A stretch of 64,000 nucleotides of DNA from Erinaceus europaeus (GCF_950295315.1 NC_080168.1:71786008-71850007); one strand, 5' to 3'; shown: positions 32,130 to 41,835, counted from the first letter of the stretch. Program-made: numbers and translations. The notes: generated from the sequence alone by a model not told the origin.

Positions 32130-32525
32130 AGGCATATGTGTGCACACTTGTGGACACACCGGTGGGCACATGCACAATGCATTCCATGTGTTTGCATGTA
32201 TGTGTTCATGTACATGTATGCCAACATGTGTGTGCATAGATGTACGTGTATTATGTGTGTGCATAGATGTACATGTGTTCCGTGTGTGCACGTACATGGA
32301 TTGTACATGTCTACGTGTGTGCACATGCACTGTGTGCGCATACATGCTTTCACCAATGTGCAGTGTGCCCACACGTGATTATATTGTATGATCATGCACA
32401 TGGGTGTTACATGCTTATACAAGAATTACCAGTGTGTTCACAGGTGTGCATGCATGTGCATTTTATGTCCATGCACTGTGCAATGTGTGCGTGCATGCAT
32501 GCATCGCACATCTGTAAGCGCAAAT
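32130..32525. repeat. TGTGCA/CATGTG-rich alternating tract
   Basis: About 400 bases are dominated by TGTGTG, TGCA and CATG words, nearly all alternating purine-pyrimidine. Near-repeated units of the form GTGTGTGCATAGATGTAC(G/A)TG lie at about 32229 and 32256. It lies about 180 bases before the exon 2 acceptor. Confidence 0.8.
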
Positions 32526-32681
32526 GCAGGTACGTGTCCCTGCCCTCACCAGCATGTGCACATGCACTCACATGTGGACTCACGCAGTCTTCCTGGAGAT
32601 TGCAACCCTGCCCACATGTGGAGTTGGAGGCCTTGAGGCCACAGCTCTTGGAGGTGGGGGTTCCCTAGCGTCGGAGGCTGA

Positions 32682-32722
32682 CCAGCGCTGTTCCCTTGCA
32701 GGCAAGCGAGCAATAGGGAGCG
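32682..32722 (+). promoter_or_regulatory. GJA3: GJA3 coding-exon splice acceptor and 5' UTR remnant
   Basis: A pyrimidine-rich stretch ends in TTCCCTTGCAG, with the AG at 32700-32701. The exon would begin at 32702 and leave 21 bases of 5' UTR before the ATG. Connexin genes typically have a non-coding first exon and then one exon holding the whole coding sequence, which this fits. Confidence 0.8.
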
Positions 32723-33805
32723 ATGGGCGACTGGAGCTTCTTGGGGCGCCTGCTGGAGAGCGCACAGGAGCACTCGACTGTGGTGGGCAAGGTGTGGCTG
32801 ACCGTGCTGTTCATCTTCCGCATCCTGGTGCTGGGCACGGCGGCCGAGGAGGTGTGGGGCGACGAGCAGGCCGACTTCACGTGCAACACGCAGCAGCCGG
32901 GCTGCGAGAACGTGTGCTACGACCAGGCCTTCCCCATCTCGCACGTGCGCTTCTGGGTGCTGCAGATCATCTTCGTGTCCACGCCCACACTCGTCTACCT
33001 GGGCCACGTGCTGCACAGTGCGCGCCTGGCTGGCTCGGACCCGGGCCGCGTGCGCATCGCTGGCGCCCTGCTGCGCACCTACGTCTTCAACATCATCTTC
33101 AAGACACTGCTGGAGGTGGGCTTCATCGCCGGCCAGTACCTGCTGTACGGCTTCCGGCTACTCCCGCTCTACCGCTGTAACCGCTGGCCCTGCCCCAACA
33201 CTGTGGACTGCTTCATCTCGCGGCCCACTGAGAAAACTGTGTTCATCATCTTCATGCTGGCGGTCGCCTGCCTGTCCCTGCTACTCAACATGCTGGAGAT
33301 CTACCACCTGGGCTGGAAGAAGCTCAAGCAGGGCGTCACCCACCGCAGCGCCAGTCCCCAGGCCCCCCAGGACCACCTCCTGGGGCCCCCCAAGCCTGGA
33401 GACGGAACCCCCTGCCCCTCGGCCTCTGGGGGCTCCCTAAGGGGCTCCTCACCGCCAACAGTCACTGATTTCAAACTGGGAGGCCTGACCAAAGCACCTG
33501 CAGGGCCCCCAGGACAGGCTGGCATCCAGCACCTGCTCATGGCGCAGCAAAACTGGGCCAACCAGGCAGCCGAAAGACACACTTCCTCCAGGAAGGCCTC
33601 CTTGCCTGTGTCCACTCCCACAGCCCTGAGTCCCCCAACCCCTGGCCAGACGCTCCCCCCGGGGGACCCTGAGCCATTGTTCCTGGGGGACACTGAGCCA
33701 GCCGTGGCAGTGGAAATGTACACACACCCTTTGCTTGTGGCTGAGGCCAGCCAGGCGGGGAAGGTCAGCAGCGGCAGGGTCAGACCCAGCGACCTGGCCA
33801 TCTGA
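32723..33805 (+). CDS. GJA3: Gap junction alpha-3 protein (connexin 46), complete single-exon coding region
   Basis: This encodes a connexin of 360 residues. Connexins form hexameric hemichannels that dock into gap junctions; Cx46 couples lens fibre cells. The N-terminus [12 protein letters not shown] and the end [12 protein letters not shown] are Cx46-like rather than Cx50- or Cx37-like. Four membrane segments lie near residues 22-41, 77-97, 118-140 and 172-192. Extracellular loop 1 has C54, C61 and C65 (CX6CX3C); loop 2 has C152, C157 and C163 (CX4CX5C), the six docking cysteines. SRPTEKT precedes TM4 and [10 protein letters not shown] is in the tail. The start has a purine at -3 and G at +4 and lies 21 bases after a splice acceptor. 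The protein is shorter than human Cx46 (435 residues, from memory): the TM2-TM3 cytoplasmic loop is only about 20 residues, roughly 29 fewer than human, and the C-terminal tail is also shorter. The frame is intact. The family is certain; the GJA3 assignment is very likely. Confidence 0.96.
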   Translation: MGDWSFLGRLLESAQEHSTVVGKVWLTVLFIFRILVLGTAAEEVWGDEQADFTCNTQQPGCENVCYDQAFPISHVRFWVLQIIFVSTPTLVYLGHVLHSARLAGSDPGRVRIAGALLRTYVFNIIFKTLLEVGFIAGQYLLYGFRLLPLYRCNRWPCPNTVDCFISRPTEKTVFIIFMLAVACLSLLLNMLEIYHLGWKKLKQGVTHRSASPQAPQDHLLGPPKPGDGTPCPSASGGSLRGSSPPTVTDFKLGGLTKAPAGPPGQAGIQHLLMAQQNWANQAAERHTSSRKASLPVSTPTALSPPTPGQTLPPGDPEPLFLGDTEPAVAVEMYTHPLLVAEASQAGKVSSGRVRPSDLAI

Positions 33806-34630
33806 ACCAGCTGCTCCAGACACTGCTCCCCAAAGGTCATGAGCAGAGGCGGGGGCCTGAGAGGGAGTCAGAAGACCAGGCAATGTAGGGAGGAGTGTGG
33901 GGGCAGGGGGCAGAGTGTGAGCACCTTTTATTCCTTAGCTCCTCCAGCAAGAGGTCACAGACCCCCTGCACTCGGTGCTATCTCTGTTTGTGGCTTTAAC
34001 TTAGAGTTGAATTTGGGCTCCCAGCCAGGCAGCCCTAAAAAAAGATTTCCGAGCAAAGCCCGGGACACCCTGCCTTAGGGCCTCACAAGTGCCTAGCCAG
34101 GCCCAGGGGTGGTTGGCCAGGAGCAAGGGACACTGCCCCAGAGGGGGCTAAATGACAGCTTAGCACGTGGGCCTGAGCTATTTCTTTTCAAAGGATCTTT
34201 TTGTGCTTTGATCTGCCTTGTACAGATGTGCTGGTGTCCACCCCATCATACACATATACACACACACATACACACTTTCCATCTCTCAAGAGAAATACAA
34301 GAAAAACAGTGTTAGCAAAAGCAGATACTGACCAAAGAACATATGGACCCATCTCATTACATGCAAGTTGACCAGTAGAACTTTCTGGAAAAAGAGATCC
34401 TTTAACTTCCTGTGTCAGCCAGTTACTTGATGAGATGGACTATAGTGAATTTTTTAAAAAGTGGGGTGGAGGGCATAGGAGAAATTTCACTGTGTTGCCA
34501 ATACTTGAAGTTGTGAAGCTTGAGAATGCAAGTTTGACTTCTGCTGCCAAAGCATTTATTTATATGGATGAGCCAAGGACTTCTTTTTTTTTTTTTTTTT
34601 AACCAGACCGAATAAAAGTCTTCCAGTTTC
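33806..34630 (+). other. GJA3: Presumed GJA3 3' UTR
   Basis: About 825 bases follow the TGA without any recognisable SINE, LINE or LTR, unlike most of this window. The stretch has a short CA-rich patch near 34250-34275 and a T run at 34583-34600, then a canonical AATAAA. The real transcript may be longer; the 3' end is inferred from the first good poly(A) signal only. Confidence 0.5.
34611..34616 (+). terminator. Candidate GJA3 polyadenylation signal AATAAA
   Basis: AATAAA occurs in non-repeat sequence about 806 bases after the stop codon, in the same orientation as the gene. It is followed within 40 bases by a TG/T-rich stretch (CTTGTGTGCTTTCTGGGGTGT) that could act as the downstream element. 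Other AATAAA matches nearby fall in SINE tails. Confidence 0.5.
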
Positions 34631-34902
34631 CTAACCATTCTGAGCGACTTGTGTGCTTTCTGGGGTGTCAGCAGCAACCTGTGGGTTTGGAAGCTCCGCC
34701 TGTCATTTCACTGGTCCCTGCTGGCAAGGAAGGCCATTTGTGTCTATGGGTGTGACTGAAGAGGACAGAGTCCCTTACCGCCACATACCACTGTCCCTCC
34801 TGAGTCACTGCTGGTGTCTGTTACTTTTCTCACCTTTGCATTACAAAAGGACACAACACGGTTTTTTTTAGTCCCTGAAACTTTATCACCACAGATCAAC
34901 TT

Positions 34903-35052
34903 TCTTTTTCTTTTTTTTTTAATTAGGCTTACTGTTTATTTTACCAGAACACTGATCAGCTCTGGATTATGGTGGTGCAGGGGATTGAACCTGGGACTTA
35001 AGAGCCTCAAGCATGAGAGTTTCTTTGCATAACTATTATGCTATCAACCCCC
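34903..35052 (-). mobile_element. SINE D
   Basis: CACTGATCAGCTCTGGATTATG, GGATTGAACCTGGGAC and TTTGCATAACTATTATGCTATC. Confidence 0.9.
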
Positions 35053-35061
35053 ATCCACAAA

Positions 35062-35331
35062 CCTTTTTTTAATATTTATTTATTTATTCCCTTTTGTTAC
35101 CCTTGTTATTTTATTGTTGTAGTAGTTGTTGTTGTTGATATCGTTGTTAGGACAGAGAGAAATGGAGAGAGGAGGGGAAGATAGAGAGGAGGAGGGAAAG
35201 ATAGACACCTGCAGACCTGCTTCACCGCCTGTGAAGTGACCCCCCTGAAGGGGGGGAGCCAGAGGCTCGAATTGGGTCCTTGCCTTTTGTGCCACCTGTG
35301 CTTAGCCCACTATGCTACCTCCCAACTCCCC
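35062..35331 (-). mobile_element. SINE A
   Basis: TATTTATTCCCTTTTGTTACCC through GCTACCTCCCAACTCCCC, full length. Confidence 0.92.
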
Positions 35332-35334
35332 AGC

Positions 35335-35457
35335 TTTCTTTTTCTTCATATAGAGAGAGTGAAAGAAACCACAGCACTTAAGCTTCCCCCAGTGCATGGG
35401 ACCCAGGCTCCAACATGGGCCGAATACATGGCAAAGCAACACACTATCCAAGTAAGA
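35335..35457 (-). mobile_element. SINE E
   Basis: GAAACCACAGCACTTAAGC and CATGGCAAAGCAACACACTATCC. Confidence 0.8.
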
Positions 35458-35689
35458 TTTTATGCTGACCCGAACAAGATTTTTGATGGTTCATTAAGGA
35501 TGAAAGTTATAATGGAGAAGTATTTTCTAGAAGTGTATTGGAAGATGTTTGGCAGGTCAGGTGATGACTTTTATAAAATTCTTACTAAAATTTCATGTTT
35601 GTGCTAAGTTTCTTTCCTAGACTAAACTGTGATTGAAAACAAGTGCTTATGAGATACATAATATAAAAGGGGGTGGCGGGGAGTGGGGC

Positions 35690-35982
35690 AGTAGCGGAGT
35701 CAGGCAGTAGCGCATCTGGTTAAGCGCAGGTGGTACAAAGCATAACAACCGTTTTAAGTATACCGGTTCAAGCCCTAAGCTCCCCACCTGCAGGGAGTCG
35801 CTTCACAAGTGGTGAAGTAGGTCTGCAGGTGTCTATCTTTCTCTCCCCCTCTCTGTCTTCCCCTCCTCTCTCCATTTCTCTCTGTCCTATCCGACAACGA
35901 TGACATCAATAACAACAACAATAATAACTACAACAATAAAACAAGGGCAACAAAAGGGAATAAATAAATATTTTTTAAAAGA
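35690..35982 (+). mobile_element. SINE A
   Basis: GGAGTCAGGCAGTAGCGCATC, CGGTTCAAGCCC, the usual body and the tail CAAGGGCAACAAAAGGG. Confidence 0.92.
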
Positions 35983-36077
35983 GGGGACTGGCATTTTAAT
36001 GACTAATTCTGTAGTTGCATCATTGCTTTCATTAATAGACCCCTGAGATGGTCTTCAAAACAGCAATTTTAGGTATA

Positions 36078-36183
36078 ATAAGGCACTGGCAAATAGCTCA
36101 CTTGGATAGTATGCTGTCTTGCTGAATGAGTTACCCAGGTTGGAGTCTGGCCCCCACCTCAGTGGAGAAAGCTTCAGTGCTAT

Positions 36184-36218
<35 letters not shown>

Positions 36219-36243
36219 TTATGCTTCTATCTTTAAAAAAATA
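36078..36243 (+). mobile_element. SINE E with CT tract
   Basis: GGCACTGGCAAATAGCTCAC, TTGGATAGTATGCTGTCTTG and (CT)n at 36185-36214. Confidence 0.88.
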
Positions 36244-36251
36244 GATATATG

Positions 36252-36562
36252 AGAGGGGGTGCTGCCAGGCAGTGCACCTGGTTGAGTGCGCATGTTATCA
36301 TGCACAGAAACTCAAGTTCAAGCCCCCACTTCCTACCTGCAGGGAGGATGCTTCACAAGCAGTGAAGCAGGTCTACAGGTATCTCTCTCTCTCTCTCTCC
36401 CTCTCTATCTCCCCTTCCTCTCTCAATTTCTCCCTGTGCTATCAAGTAAAATAGAAAGAAAAATAAGTAAGTAAAGGGAGAGGGAATGGCCAGAGGGAGT
36501 GATGGAATTGTAGTGCCAGTACCAAGCATCAGCAAAAACCCTGGTGGTAATAAAAATATAGA
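36252..36562 (+). mobile_element. SINE B with 3' module
   Basis: GCTGCCAGGCAGTGCACCTG, AAGTTCAAGCCCC, and later GAGTGATGGAATTGTAGTG and CAAAAACCCTGG. Confidence 0.85.
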
Positions 36563-36567
36563 TATAA

Positions 36568-36748
36568 GGGGCCAAGCAGTGGCACACTTAGCTGAGCACA
36601 CATGATACAATGCATAAGGACCTAGGTTCAAGCCCTTGGTCCCTACCTGCAGGAGGAAAGCCTCATGAGAGGTGTCTTCCCTCTTTATCTCCCTCTTCCC
36701 ACTCAGTTTCTGTTTCTGTGCAAAAAATGAAAAAATAAAATAAATAGC
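36568..36748 (+). mobile_element. SINE B
   Basis: GGGGCCAAGCAGTGGCACAC and AGGTTCAAGCCCTTGGTCC. The GTGAAGCAGG segment is partly deleted. Confidence 0.87.
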
Positions 36749-36784
36749 TATAGTAAAAGGCTTAGATATAACACATTTTAAACT

Positions 36785-36945
36785 TTCAAAAGATCTATTT
36801 GTTTACTAATGAGAGGGAGAGTGGAGGAGAGAAAGGGAGAACCAGAATTAGTCTGGCAAATGTGATGCAATAGGTTGAACTCAGGGGCACGGTGACGGTA
36901 TTCTGCGCATTGCGCCCCGCGCGCGCTCCCTGGCGGTAGAAAGCT
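36785..36945 (-). mobile_element. SINE C with a GC-rich head
   Basis: GAACCAGAATTAGTCTGGCAA, GGTTGAACTCAGGGGC and a CpG-rich patch (CATTGCGCCCCGCGCGCGC) at the head end that is unusual for this class. Confidence 0.65.
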
Positions 36946-37071
36946 GAGATGCAGGTTAGCAAAACTAGGTGCAGGAGCCTGAGGGGGTGGTCCAAATGTC
37001 TTTGAATGCCGGCATGCCATGTGACACTTAGGAATTTACATGGTCTTGGACCCACAGAGAGGTCCTGGAGA

Positions 37072-37173
37072 CTGGTGGTCTGGGAGATTGTGTAATGGAT
37101 ACAGCACTGGACTCTCAAGCTTAAAGCCCTGAGTTTAATACCCAGCATCATGAATGCCAGAGTTATGTTTTGG

Positions 37174-37250
<77 letters not shown>

Positions 37251-37262
37251 ACAAATAAATCT
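37072..37262 (+). mobile_element. SINE C with CT and CA expansions
   Basis: GGTCTGGGAGATTGTGTAATG, GGACTCTCAAGC, then (CT)n at 37177-37226 and (CA)n at 37226-37252. Confidence 0.88.
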
Positions 37263-37432
37263 TTTTATTTTTTATTTATAGGGTAGAGACATGAAAATTG
37301 AGAGGAGAGGGGGATAGAAAGAGAGAGAGAAAGAGAGACACCTGTAGCACTGCTTCACTCCTTGGGAAGCTTCGTCACTGCAGGTGGGAAATGGGGGCCT
37401 GAACCTGGGTCTTTGAGCATTATAACATGTGC
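37263..37432 (-). mobile_element. SINE B, split by a solo LTR
   Basis: GGTAGAGACATGAAAATTGAG through GAGCATTATAACATGTGC. The expected continuation (GTACACTCAGTG...) appears at 37959 after the LTR. Confidence 0.88.
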
Positions 37433-37958
37433 TGTAATAAGATAAAATTCTCCACACAGAAGTCACAGTACTCCACGTGAAGTCGAGTAGTTGAGTATGA
37501 ATTTTATTTAAGCCTACTCAGCTGAGGGTCCAGCCCAGGGATGACTCAGTCAGGAGCTACCCAAGGACTGAACGCCTAAGCACAGTCACAAGCATCTTTT
37601 GATACTTTTGGCAGCATATGCCAGCATTGGTTACATACAATATTTTGCAGTTTCCAGGACTTGGCTTATTTATCTGAAATCTTATGACTGGGGGTCTTTT
37701 AGGTTTGCACCACATCTTGGTACAAAAACATCTTGTTTTCCCAGAAACAAATGTCCTGCCTTACTGAAAGCAGTGAAGTTTACAGAAGCAGAAAGTTAGC
37801 ATTATTCCTACTCTAGGTCTGGTAAATTTTTAATCATTCTATTGTTCTGGTGCCTGAATACTATCTGGATTTGTCTCTGAACTACGCTAGCAATTCCTTG
37901 ATTATACATGTACCCATTTTTCCCTTGATTATACCTCTACCCATTTTTAACCCTCACA
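37433..37958 (-). mobile_element. Solo LTR of an endogenous retrovirus
   Basis: The 526-base element begins TGTGAGGG and ends TTATTACA when read on the complement, giving TG...CA ends. An AATAAA on the complement lies at 37503-37508, and a 27-bp tandem duplication (CCTTGATTATAC) at 37896-37948 sits in the U3 part. It interrupts a SINE B. Flanks GTGC and GTAC could be a mutated 4-bp TSD. No internal viral genes are present here. Confidence 0.82.
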
Positions 37959-38010
37959 GTACACTCAGTGCCCCAATGCAGCCTAATAAACCTTTTTTAA
38001 AAAATGACCT

Positions 38011-38360
38011 TGGGGGGGTCGGGTGGTAGCAGCGGGTTAAGCACATGTGGTGCAAAGCACAAGGACCAGTGTAAGGGTCCCAGTTCGAGCCCCCGGCTTC
38101 CCACCTGCAGGGGAGTCGCTTCACAGGCAGTGAAGTAGGTCTGCAGGTGTCTATCTTTCTCTCCCCTTCTCTGTCTTCCCCTCCTCTATCCATTTCTCTC
38201 TGTCCTATCCAACAACAATCAACATCAACAACAGCAATAATGACCACAACAAGGTTGCAACAACAAGGGCAACAAAAGGTGGGGGAAAAAATTGCCTCCA
38301 GGAGCAGTGGATTCATGGTGTAGGCACTGAGCCATGGAAGCAAAAAAAAAAAAAAAAAGA
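38011..38360 (+). mobile_element. SINE A with 3' module
   Basis: GGTCGGGTGGTAGCAGCGGG, CAGTTCGAGCCCC, then CTCCAGGAGCAGTGGATTC and an A run. GACCTTGG/GATCTTGG flank it. Confidence 0.92.
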
Positions 38361-38717
38361 TCTTGGAGGTGGCACAAAACCCCCTTAAGTTAGAGGGTAT
38401 CCCGGTTAAAAGTTCTAAATTCTGCACAATTCCTTCCAGGCTACATGACTTTGGGAATGTTTTTTCACCTCTGAGGCTTTTCTAGATGCCTATTCACCTC
38501 TGAAAAGTAGGGAGGGCATGGTGAGAGACAAGAAGAGTGTGTGGAGCATGCTGTGCACAGTGCCCAACCCACCAGGGCGGCAGATAAGCTCAGTGGGAGT
38601 AAACACAAAGACCCAGGCAGGTCAGAATCTGCTCACACCTCCACAGCTTTCCCTGTGGCCTTCACTGAAAGACCGTTTAGTGCAGTAATATGTGACATCA
38701 AGGATTGTGGGGACACT
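38361..38717. other. Repeat-poor interval
   Basis: No feature is recognised. Confidence 0.45.
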
Positions 38718-38937
38718 GAGGGCAGCTCACTAGCTAGAGTGAACACACTGCCATACTGAGGTCCTGGGTTCAAGCCCATGGTCCTGACCTTTGGGGAAGC
38801 ATTATAAGCAGTGGAGCAATGCTGCTGTCTCTCATTTTCTATCTCTCTCTGTTTCGCACCCTCTCTTGGGGAAAAAAATGGCCATAGGAAATGGTGGAGC
38901 AATGCAGGCACCAGCAATAATGCTGATGGTAAAAAGG

Positions 38938-38975
<38 letters not shown>
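38718..38975 (+). mobile_element. SINE B/E-type with TA and GA runs
   Basis: GGGTTCAAGCCCATGGTCC, GTGGAGCAATGCTGCTG, a module-like GGAAATGGTGGAGC, then (TA)n and (GA)n at 38939-38976. Confidence 0.78.
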
Positions 38976-38976
<1 letters not shown>

Positions 38977-39007
38977 CTGAGATTCAAATGTAAGAGAACC
39001 CCGGTTT

Positions 39008-39127
39008 TTTAAAAGGTTTACTTATCAATGACTGGAAGATCAGATCACTGCTCAGCTCTGGAAAACCAATGGTGGGGATGGAATGTGGGACCTCACACAT
39101 AAGTCCTTTGCTGTACTACTTCACACC
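39008..39127 (-). mobile_element. SINE D
   Basis: GATCACTGCTCAGCTCTGG and GGATGGAATGTGGGACCTC. Confidence 0.82.
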
Positions 39128-39356
39128 GGGTGAAGCGCACATAGTAAGAAGTGCAAGGACCTGAGCAAGGATCCTGGTTCAAGCCCCCAGCTCCCCACCC
39201 ACAGGGGAGTGGCTTCATAAGCAACGAAGCAGGTCTGCAGGTGTCTGTCTTTCTCACTATCTTCCTCTCCTCTCTCAATTTATCTCTGTCTTGTCCAATA
39301 AAATGGGGGAAAATATGGCCACCAGGAGCAGAGACACTGACACAAAGCCCCAGCAC
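39128..39356 (+). mobile_element. SINE A, head truncated, with 3' module
   Basis: GGGTGAAGCGCACATAGTAAG, TGGTTCAAGCCCC and GCCACCAGGAGCAGAGACAC. Confidence 0.85.
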
Positions 39357-39515
39357 TTGGGCTGGTAAAATAGTTCGCCTGGACAGTGCTCCTGCTTTGC
39401 CATATATGACAGGTTCGAGCCGGGTGCCCACTGCACTGAAAGAAACATCAGTACTGTATTCTTTCCCTCTCTCTCTCTCTCTCAAAAAGTTATCCAGGAG
39501 CAACACATACATGTG
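39357..39515 (+). mobile_element. SINE E
   Basis: GGGCTGGTAAAATAGTTCGCC, ACAGGTTCGAGCCGGG and a CT tract at 39466-39483. Confidence 0.87.
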
Positions 39516-39551
39516 ATCCGCTCTCTCTCTTTCTTTTATTTTATTATTTAT

Positions 39552-39755
39552 TTTTTGTTTGTTTGTTTGTTTGTTTATTGCTTCCAGAGTTATTGCTGGG
39601 GCTCAGTGCCTGCACTATGAATCCACTGCTCCTGGAGGCTATTTTTTCCCTTTTGTTGCCCTTGTTGTTTATCGTTGTTATTGTTGTTATTATTGCTGTT
39701 GTTGTTGGATAGGACAGAGAGAAATCGAGAGAGGAGGGGAAGACAAAGAGGAGAA
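39552..39755 (-). mobile_element. SINE A with 3' module, part 1 of a split copy
   Basis: A (GTTT)n tail at 39557-39578, the module TATTGCTGGGGCTCAGTGCC, then the body to GACAAAGAGGAGAAG. The body resumes at 40008. Confidence 0.9.
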
Positions 39756-40007
39756 GAAGGGAGTCGGGCGGTAGCACAGCAGGTTAAGTGCACGTGGCGC
39801 AAAGCATAAGGATCCCGGTTTGAGCCCCCAGCTCCCCAGCTGCAGGGGAGTTGCTTCAGGTCTGTAGGTGTCTATCTTTCTCTCCCTCTCTCTGTCTTCC
39901 CCTCCTCTCTCCATTTCTCTCTGTCCTATCCAACAACAACAACGTCAACAACAATAATAACTACAAAAGGAAATAAATAAATAAATAAATATTTTTTAAA
40001 TAAAATA
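39756..40007 (+). mobile_element. SINE A inserted in an antisense SINE A
   Basis: AGGGAGTCGGGCGGTAGCAC through an AAATAAATAAATATTTTTTA tail. It separates the halves of the antisense copy. Confidence 0.92.
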
Positions 40008-40150
40008 GGAGGAGAGAAAGACAGACACCTGCAGACCTGCTTCACTGCTTGTGAAGCAACCCCTTGCAAGTGGGAAGCTGGGGGATTGAACACCAGTCCT
40101 TGTGCTTCGTGTCATGTGCACTTAACCCGCTGTGCTACTGCCCGGACCCC
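40008..40150 (-). mobile_element. SINE A, part 2 of the split copy
   Basis: It resumes with GGAGGAGAGAAAGACAGACAC and ends GCTACTGCCCGGACCCC. Confidence 0.9.
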
Positions 40151-40244
40151 ATCCTCTCTCTCTTCAGTGTTATTAATTTCCATATTTAATGTATTATTTT
40201 AGAATGATATTTCTCTTTTTAATGTACTCATTTAATTTGATGTT

Positions 40245-40347
40245 ACAGAAATTGAGAGGGCAAAGGAGGGGAAAAGAGAGAGGGAGGCCTGCAGCACTGC
40301 TTCACTGCCCATGAAATTTTCCTTCTGCAGGTGGAGACCAAGGAGTA
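40245..40347 (-). mobile_element. SINE B, truncated
   Basis: AGAAATTGAGAGGGCAAAGG, CTGCAGCACTGCTTCACTGC and TTCTGCAGGTGGAGACCA. The head is absent. Confidence 0.8.
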
Positions 40348-40357
40348 CCACTGCCTT

Positions 40358-40535
40358 TTTTATTTTAGATAGAGATAGGGAGAAAGAGGGAAGAGAGAGG
40401 AAGTGAGGGAGAGGGACAGGGAGAGAAGCCACAACTCCAAAGCTTCCTCCAATGCCGTGAGAACTGTGCTTGAAGCCGAGTCACACACATGGCAAAGTAG
40501 TGCATTGTCCAAGATAACTATTTCACCAGCCCTTG
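40358..40535 (-). mobile_element. SINE E
   Basis: CCACAACTCCAAAGCTTCC, CACATGGCAAAGTAGTGCATTG and ATTTCACCAGCCC. Confidence 0.87.
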
Positions 40536-40740
40536 AAAACTTTTCTTAAGTTGTACTATTTTATTATACTGAACCTATGCATGCTTTTTCCTCTGGATTT
40601 CTGTTTCCTGAGTTGAACTATTATCCCTGGCCACCCTGGAAAATCCCAACTATTCTCTCTCCAAATCATTCTCTTTACTTCTGGAAAAGCAGTCAATTTA
40701 GTCCCAACAAACTCATTACAACTTCTTTGTCTTTTTCTTC

Positions 40741-40766
40741 TTTCTTTCTTTTTTCCCTTTGCTCCT

Positions 40767-40810
<44 letters not shown>

Positions 40811-40811
40811 T
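40741..40811. repeat. TTTC microsatellite
   Basis: A TTTC-rich start, then about 11 perfect CTTT units at 40767-40810. Confidence 0.95.
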
Positions 40812-40935
40812 TTCTTATTGTCCCAGACCACTGCTCAGCTCTTGTTTATGATGGTGCTGGGATTTAAAACTGGCAGCTAAGAGCTTCAGACTTAAAAGTT
40901 ATTTGCATAACTATTATGTTGTCTCCTCAGCCCAC
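40812..40935 (-). mobile_element. SINE D
   Basis: CAGACCACTGCTCAGCTCTTG, GGGATTTAAAACTGGC and TTTGCATAACTATTATGTTGTC. Confidence 0.88.
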
Positions 40936-41087
40936 AACTCCTCTTTATAACTTCATTTCTGCCTCTTTGTCCAATTCTCTGCATAATTTACTCTGATACA
41001 CTTTCAGTTCTGCTAAATCTGCTATTTCTTCTACCCACCACACTTCTAATGGTAATCCTTATGGTCGGTGGTCCTAAAAGTTTGGTT

Positions 41088-41402
41088 TTAGAGCCAGGTG
41101 GTTGTGTGCCCAGTTGACCACACATGTTACCATGTGCAAGGACCCAGGTTCAAGCCCTTGGTCCCCCCCTGCAGGGGGAAGTTTCAGAGGTAGTGAACAG
41201 TACTGCAAGTGACTCTCCTCTCTCCCTATCTCCCCCTTCCCTCTCAATTTATTTTTGAATTGTATCAAATAATGGGGAAAGGAAGGGGAGAAGAAGGGAA
41301 GGGAGGAGGAAGGAGAGGAAGGGAAAAGAGGTCACTAAGAACAGTGAATTTATTGTGCAGGTACTGAGCTTCCAACAGTAACCCTAATAGCAATTTTTAA
41401 AA
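41088..41402 (+). mobile_element. SINE B with AG-rich insert and 3' module
   Basis: AGAGCCAGGTGGTTGTGTGCC, AGGTTCAAGCCCTTGG, a GGAA/GGGA-rich stretch at 41274-41330, then GAACAGTGAATTTATTGTGC. Confidence 0.82.
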
Positions 41403-41835
41403 GTTTGATTTTATTCACTTTCTAATCTTGTAACTATTTTGATTGTTATGTGAGAATCCTCTCCCTCACTTCAGTTAACACTTGTTTTGTGCTCCTATGT
41501 TCCAACCTCAGCACCAAGAAGTCCTGGGGCCTCTCCTGGGATGTGTCTCTGCTAATTCTCACTCACTATTGTCTGCGTGTCTAGTGATAAAGCTTGGTGA
41601 ACTTTTGTTCTCCAGTGCTTTATCTGTTGGAATTCTTTGATGTCTAGCTGTCAGTTTGGGGGTATTATTAACTCAGGAAGACTTGGCTACATTGTGGCTG
41701 GAGAGGAACAGAGAAGATATTTGAAGGGATCACAGCTGAGGGTTTTCTATAATTAATGAAAGGTCATTCCCCCCAGAGCTCCAACAGCCCCATAAATCTC
41801 AAATAAACATAAATAAGTAAGTAAATAAATAAATA
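41403..41835. other. Repeat-poor interval
   Basis: No feature is recognised. Confidence 0.45.

Larger units (their letters stand above)
16739..32699 (+). other. Presumed GJA3 intron 1
   Basis: This is the interval between the candidate donor and the acceptor. It holds about 35 SINEs, one old L1 piece, several microsatellites and a quasi-palindrome. Repeat-poor blocks are at 17.2-18.5, 19.8-20.5, 25.5-26.1 and 26.4-28.0 kb. The call depends on the exon 1 model. Confidence 0.4.

Noticed and set aside
32524..33180. 218-codon open frame overlapping the start of GJA3 in another frame
   Set aside because: It is a shadow of the GC-rich connexin exon; the GJA3 frame has full family homology.
36885..36950. 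Small CpG-rich patch (GCGCCCCGCGCGCGC) as a promoter
   Set aside because: It is under 70 bases long and lies at the head of an antisense SINE C; too short for a CpG island.
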